This document shows positions 57,791 to 64,000 of a stretch of 64,000 nucleotides of DNA, one piece after another. The notes below the pieces were generated by a model. That model was not told where the DNA came from, did no database searches, and saw nothing but the letters and a program-made list of their open reading frames with translations. This DNA is from Elmis aenea (lineage: Eukaryota; Arthropoda; Insecta; Coleoptera; Elmidae), in contig OX393584.1 in assembly GCA_947652605.1 (NCBI GenBank), positions 30,367,467 to 30,431,466 on the forward strand, given 5' to 3'. The position numbers were made by a program, and so were the translations under genes. Position 1 is the stretch's first letter. Each line of letters starts with the position of its first letter.

Positions 57791-58154
57791 ACTCCTAGTG
57801 TTGGTGTAAAAAAAGTGCTTTAATAGAAGTGTTTGTAACCTAAGGTTTATTTCTGCTTCATAGTGGCTGCAAAGGAAGTAATGCTGAATAGTTGTGGAGA
57901 TTGTCTTGGTATTCGCTACCGAACGTGCTCGTTGCACCAAACTTGGAAGTGGTTGCACCAAACCATAACTCTGCACGAATATATTGTATCTCTGACTTCT
58001 TCACACACGGACGTTTATTATAAAACTTCGCATCAATAAACAAATCAGGCACAACAGCTGCAAAACTGTTTCCAGTATAAATATTATATTTAATTTTGTG
58101 TCAAGTATTTATACCGTATTCGCTTAGACTTTAATAAAATTTAAATTTAAAAAA

Positions 58155-61100
58155 ATGGCACTAGTGCAGCATAAATTTTTGAAAGTGAGTTCGATTATTG
58201 CTCGGATTGGTGTATGCCGTTATTCATCAGTTACTGACAAAACCCAGAGTTCACACATCAAAAAATCCGTATTTATTTCTCAGTCACCCGACATATTTAC
58301 AAATTTGGCCTTAGAAGATTGGCTGTACCGGAATTTTGATTTTACTAACCATAATGTCTTAATGCTGTGGCGTAACAACCCATGTGTGGTGATTGGAAGA
58401 CACCAAAATCCGTGGTTAGAAGCAAATGTTGGTAATTTGCATAAAATCACGGAAAAAGGCATAGTTCTAGCTCGTCGAAACAGTGGTGGAGGAACCGTCT
58501 ACCACGATCAAGGCAATCTTAATCTGACTTTTTTCACTTCACGAGATTTGTATAACAGAAAATATAATTTGGAGCTTATCGCCCGTGCTTTGTTCAGAGA
58601 ATATGGTATGAAGGTGGATATTTCCAAAAGAGAAGACTTGACTGTTCGAAATATTAAAGTATCCTTTTCATTTGTAGTTTATCTACATGTCGAGACTTAA
58701 TCTTTGTTTCATTTATTTGTAAACAGGAATGGCACAAATAACCTGCTTCTGGTTTGTTAATTTATGTATTCCATATACAGTGTATTTCCGTTAGTGTTTG
58801 TATGTATGATATGCTATTGAGAATTGTGTGCTTATAAATGTGGTCTAAAGTATAATTTGTATTGTAGTTGAGTGCCTCGAGGTCAGATACATAATTTATA
58901 ATAATGCTCTACATTTCTACATTACGAAAGTTAAAATTAAACTTTGAACTTTTTTTGTAGTGGGGTTATTATTAGGGACTTGAATCACAACTAAGTGAAA
59001 AAACAAAAAGAAATCAGGACAGATTCAAAATACAATACAAAAAGTAGTCAATTTAAAATAAAAAATAGGTTGGCAAATTTATTTTACAAATTGATTTAAT
59101 TTAAAAGCAGAGTCGTTTAATTGAATCTTCGAGGAGAAAACTATATTCTCTTCAAATATTTTTAAAGGATTAATCTGTATTGCTATAATTCAAATTATAA
59201 ACTTTTTTAAAGCTGCTACATTATATCCAATAATATTCCAAGTTTCATTTTCTTTCATAACAATTTAAATGCAATAAATTTAAGGTTCAAATAGTTCAAA
59301 ACTGTTAAAAATGGCTACATAACCGGCTTCAGTTTTAAAACAAAAAAGGAGGCACATGACACATGAAGAATAATGTATTTAAGTTCATATGTTATCTTAG
59401 TGTCATTTTTAAATGGAACTTTGTTTATATGATGCGTGAATTTGTTTTAAGGATTTTTTTGGATGAATATTACATGTACAATATATATTTTATTTAAAGT
59501 TGAAATTTTAAACCAATAAGTTCTAATGGTACCTGAAAGAATCAAAATAGCAAGCAATTAAACTGGATGTTATGACTAGTTGTGTAAAAACACTTTTATC
59601 TTGTTTAATATTAATAAAAACTATAAACATATGTAAGTAACATCTTTTAACTAGACAGATAATAAAAAACTTGATCCAGTTTATGATCCAGCCGACTGCT
59701 AAATCATGTACAGCATTTTTATCCAAAAAATAATCAAAATGGGTCTGTTCTGAATAAAATTAATTAAATTGGAACAGTCTTAAACACCAGGGGTTGAATT
59801 TTATGTAAACTGTGCAGATAATTTATGCCACTACAGAAATATTAAAATTGCTAAGAATAAATAATAAAACGCTTCACATTGCATTTCGATTCGAAGTTTA
59901 ATAGTTAATGCTAGTTTAACTTCAACAGATAGTCACTTTAAGGGGTTTTGATTATTTGCATTTTTAAAATCTGGAATATCTCTTAATTGTTCCTAAGAAA
60001 AACATTCTAAGAATGACTATGTAGGCATTCTTCTCTAGCATAAATTAATTTCTTAACAGCTTATAAATGGCGGTACTTTCTGTTGAATAATGTAAGGATT
60101 TGGTTGTATCAATGAAAACTGAAAATTATAAAGAGATAACCTTTGTCTCACGCACGTATTCACTGCTATTGTACATATATACTGTGGCAATTGTTCATAC
60201 TGCTTTTTTTCGGTGAAAATGTATGTATAAGACAAGGCACTGATTTAACACAGTTTTATTAATAAATAATTTACTGAAATTGCCAAAGTCTGCACTGCAA
60301 CATTTTTATTATTTTTGTATCTGTTGTAAATATTCGGTCTGATTAATTTTTATGACTGGGAAAACAAACTAAGTAGCAGTTGGGTAAAGATTTATAACAG
60401 TTTAGGTTCTGACCTTCACATGGTGAAAGTCCATGATAAGAAAAATAAAATCGACAAATAATTGCAAACACAATATTACTCTTACAATGTTATCAAAGTC
60501 ACAGTTTTAATTCTGTTTAATTTGTTCGGAGGTTGTCTGGAGCATTAAGGAGACATTTTGTAGGTGTAGGTCCCAACCTCGATCAAACACTGATATTGAA
60601 AACATTGAGATACTCCTTATACGACAAAAAATGATTTTTATTGTTATTAATTCATCATATTTTTTAAACCTGCTAAATATTTGTTTTTTTTTAGCAAATA
60701 CTATTGTTAAATTGGTTATTTGTTAACAATGCTTACAGGATTATTCTATTCGATATTTGTACTATGAAAATTATTTTAAAAAATTTATCACCTAATTAAC
60801 TATGCACAATATAATATTTTTAATTGTTTTCCTTAACGAGATTTAGGTTTCGGGTACAGCAGCCAAACTAGGAAGACCCAATGCTTATCATCATTGCACT
60901 CTTCTGGTTGAAGCTAATAAGTTGAACTTACATGAAGCCCTACAAAAACAAGAGGTAAGGCATTTCCAAAAATAAGGAAATGTAAGATATACCCAGTTGT
61001 CCAAAAAACAAAATGATTCCAAATTCTAAGGTCATGTACTGTTCATTAAAATTTTTAAAAAACATTTACAAGTAACGGGGAATTCTGAATCAAAGTTACT

Positions 61101-63332
61101 TGACTGGTAGTTTCTGCTTAGTTGGCACTTTTGAGTAAAAGGAACGACCTTTGCGGAGAAAATTAACCCGTAACTGCTAAACGAAGGGTATTGTGACCAA
61201 TGTTTATCTACGTTTATTTTGATAGTACATCATTTAAAATTTGGTACGACCTTTTTTTAACACCCTGTTTGTCTACTCAAATTTAGGAGTACTCTTGGGC
61301 AGTGGCGGACAGGGTTTCAGCTTGCCCGATGGCAAGGGGCCCTTAGACAATAACTTCAAAATGTTAATGACCTTTTAGTAGTTAGAAAAGATAATAGAAG
61401 TCTCAATATTATTACTGTACGGGTGGGCCACTGCTCTTGGTAGTCTCATTGTTCATATTTTTTAAATGATACCAAATCATTCTGACCTGTTTATCAATTT
61501 CTTGATTCGTTCGTCCATAGTGTAAACCCCTGGTTAGCCATATTCATATCATCTGCCCCCCCCCCTTAATTTTATTGTTGGTCTTGTTTCCTATTTTCTG
61601 TTAAAAATATTCTGTAGTGTATTTCCAGCATCTTATGGTGAGAAATGTAGCATATTTATTTATTTTTTTAACGTTTAGGTACACAAATCTGTTTTAAAAG
61701 AATAATAACACAATTTATTTACAGAATAATATCACCACTAATGCGACAAGATCTGTGAAATCAAAAATTATGAATCTCTGTGAAGACAATCCGAAAGTCA
61801 CTGTGGATAATTTGATTACGGCTATGGGATGGGAATATTTACGAACAAAAGCTAATTCTCTAACTGATGGGGGGATGGAATGGGCAAATCAGCAAAACGG
61901 ATTTCAAATGATTAATCCCACAGAAAGTTGGTTTCCAGGTTAGTTAATGTTAAATTTCTTTATATTTATAACTAGTTAATAATGTCGATGGAAATGTTTC
62001 AAGTAACGTATTTTATCGGCTTCTGAAAAATATGATTAATTTCATGTTAATACTTTTATTTGTTACGAACGCGATAGTTGCAGTGCACATTAGTAAAATA
62101 AACTAATACCACATGACTGCAATTAATTTTGTAGTTGTAATGAGTTGGTTGAATAAGAAAAAAATGTCTTATTGAAGGTAACTACTCGGCAATGCTTTAT
62201 TGTTTTTTTTAAGTTGAACTTAAATTCAAGTTAACAAACTTTTTAAGTGTTGACTATCTTTGTTTCCATTTTTATTAGAAAAGACTTGGTGAAAGTTGTA
62301 GATACTTATTAAACTATGTAACAATCACATTCGTTTGCTGAAATATTATTGAGAAATGAACGACAAAATTGTTGTTTTTAAATTTAAATTTTCTAATCGA
62401 TGCCGTATGTATATTTTGCATAAACAAATAGTAAAAAAACTTCTAGCTAGTACTAAGTAATGCTATAAAATATTTCAGTACACTGATTATAACTTAACAT
62501 TTATTATTATTAAAAGGATTAACGCATAAGGATTTATTCTTTTTTTTTCTGTCTTGAATTTCAACAGAATATAATCTATAAATATATTTTTGTATGTAGG
62601 TATATAATATCTATATTAAATTCACAAATCATAACGTAAAATCATTTAATGAATCATTTTCAATAGAGATTGCAGTGAAATTGGAAGAAAAATTTTGAGC
62701 AGTAGAAACCGATATCACCAGATTTTTATTTTTTAAACTAAAAAAGATTTTTAAGAACATACAGATTAATTGCAGAATTTCATTTTCTTTTATTACATTA
62801 ACTATGCAAAAAAAAACATTAAATTAAGTAACTAAAAGTGGTGATCTAAATTAAATTATGTAAATACCGATTTTTATGCTGTGTCGTGTAGTGAGACCCA
62901 GCTTATTAAGTTGTGTATATTTTTTGCAAACATAATTTTTTAATTTCAGGTATTACTGAATTGCGCAACACGTTGACTGATTGGGAATGGTGCTATGGAA
63001 AAACTCCGAAGTTTAGCGTTTCTAGATCATTTCCGATACCATCGTATTTACTTAACGAGTATAATGCAGACGGTGTTAGCAAGAATTTGCAAGTTACAAT
63101 CGTGGTTGAAAAAGGGAGAGTAGAGGAAGTTACACTGTTTGTTCCACCAGGTATTTCTAGCTTAGGTTTTAGTGGTGAAGCGAATGTCGTTACTAGCTTC
63201 AAAGGTCATAAATTCACTGAAGATGCCCTCAACAAGTTGCAGTGGTCGTTTGCTGATGATGAGAGTGCTGCTGTTGGTGATAAGAATAAGTTTGTTACAG
63301 AATGTGTTAAACAGGTCATGACTTCTGTATGA
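58155..63332 (+). CDS. LIPT1: Mitochondrial lipoyltransferase 1 (LIPT1), complete
   Basis: Exons 58155-58658, 60847-60954, 61725-61938 and 62950-63332 join in frame to 402 residues. The enzyme moves the lipoyl group from the glycine-cleavage H protein to E2 subunits of pyruvate, 2-oxoglutarate and branched-chain dehydrogenases in mitochondria. The N terminus (MALVQHKFLKVSSIIARIGV) is basic, amphipathic and acid-poor, as expected for a mitochondrial presequence. The LplA/LipB core is plain: LALEDWLYRNF, LMLWRNNPCVVIGRHQNPW, the substrate loop ARRNSGGGTVYHDQGNLNLTF, SGTAAKLGRPNAYHHCTLL, and a C-terminal lobe with TDWEWCYGKTPKFSVSRSF. Length is slightly above human LIPT1 (373). The first donor, GTATCC, is weak, but phase and conservation across the junction support it. 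Confidence 0.95.
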
Positions 63333-63724
63333 TATAAGCATGACAGAACGGGCGTTTAGTGCCCTTCTGTCATTGTGTCACTCATCATTTTAATTGTGTT
63401 CATTTGTTTCCATAAAAATACAAGGTGTTCATTTTTACGTTTTGTGTCTAAAACATTTTTAATAATACCAGTATTGAACGAAATTATTTTCAAGATTTTC
63501 TCGTAACTGCCTATTAGTGATTAATTTGGTGTATCCATACTTACTTAATTATTTTGGTGGAGATGGTTTTAGCACTACAAAAGAAGTCGCCTGTTTTTAA
63601 TGTAATTTATTTCTTTGACTATAATTAGTAGTAACTTTGGACTAGTTTTTTTTTGTAGTACATCTATTGCAAAACTTAAAATTCAATGCTATTTTTGTTT
63701 GTTTTTATACATTTTTTTTAACTG
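63333..63724 (+). other. LIPT1 3' UTR
   Basis: AT-rich, non-coding sequence between the stop codon and the AATAAA at 63725. No repeats are recognised. Confidence 0.5.
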
Positions 63725-63730
63725 AATAAA
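63725..63730 (+). promoter_or_regulatory. Probable polyadenylation signal of LIPT1
   Basis: AATAAA about 390 nt after the stop codon, followed by AT- and T-rich sequence. Confidence 0.55.
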
Positions 63731-64000
63731 GCACTATTAGTGATGAAACAGTTAAGATTGTAATTTTCAGTTTAGCGAAGACAGAGTGATGTAAAGCTTT
63801 ACGCTGCTCATGCCACGATTTTTTTTTTTTTTAATGGAAATGAACACTTCTTGTGTGTAATTAACACTACTGTAGATAAAAATTGATTTAAAAAAATAAA
63901 CATGCATATAATGTATTATACAAAAGTATATTTGTGTTGCAGTTGCTTGAGGAAGTTTATATTAGTTGACCATATAAATGTTTATATCTCTGTTTTCATA

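Larger units (their letters stand above)
55237..58154. other. Divergent intergenic region between shark and LIPT1
   Basis: 2.9 kb between divergent start codons. It has one TACAGGGTGTCC end at 55711, a 15-bp tandem repeat at 56893-56952 and a (TAA)n tract at 57766-57790, the last in the presumed LIPT1 5' region. No coding exon is recognised. Confidence 0.5.

Overview
The window looks like a euchromatic segment of an insect nuclear genome. Genes are split by GT-AG introns of about 50 bp to about 11 kb. Base composition is strongly AT-rich, and the intergenic and intronic DNA is full of short terminal-inverted-repeat elements, hAT-type MITEs and 5'-truncated non-LTR retrotransposon pieces. A Shark tyrosine kinase plus a Strip orthologue argue for an arthropod. 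The density of TACAGGGTG-ended foldback elements suggests a beetle or a similar large-genome insect, but I cannot assign the order from sequence alone.

Layout. (1) 75-4984, plus strand: the 3' part of a secreted or membrane-anchored cysteine-rich EB-module protein in which almost every exon is one module. (2) 4985-10342: no recognised complete gene; it holds a decayed hAT/ZMYM1-like transposase, MITEs and one orphan coding-exon candidate. (3) 10343-20649, plus: a complete Strip (striatin-interacting protein) gene of 12 exons with a candidate 39-nt cassette exon. (4) 20650-23237: repeats. (5) 23238-24782, minus: a complete three-exon TBC1D22-type Rab-GAP. (6) 27330-41765, plus: a TTC39-family gene whose first exon is separated from the rest by a 10.9-kb intron rich in repeats. 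(7) 41766-45296: a 160-bp tandem array and other repeats. (8) 45297-55236, minus: a complete 12-exon Shark (SH2-ankyrin-SH2-tyrosine kinase) gene. (9) 58155-63332, plus: a complete four-exon mitochondrial lipoyltransferase LIPT1.

The five identifiable genes do unrelated cell-biological jobs (STRIPAK scaffold, Golgi/Rab-GAP, TPR protein, engulfment/signalling kinase, lipoate transfer). They are ordinary eukaryotic neighbours, not an operon or a dedicated system.

The most interesting structure is in shark. Its third intron is only 62 bp. It consists of a 51-bp extreme 3' end of a non-LTR retrotransposon flanked by an 11-bp direct repeat of exon sequence containing CAG|GT. That is the signature of a recent intron gain: a severely 5'-truncated retrotransposon copy landed in a proto-splice site, and its target-site duplication now supplies the splice signals. 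A longer copy of the same 3' end, still carrying the end of its ORF, lies in a TTC39 intron 14 kb away. Other points are two 1.5-kb foldback elements in shark introns (one with a nested foldback insertion), hAT MITEs with perfect 8-bp target-site duplications, and a mariner-type remnant that links the TACAGGG termini to a transposase.
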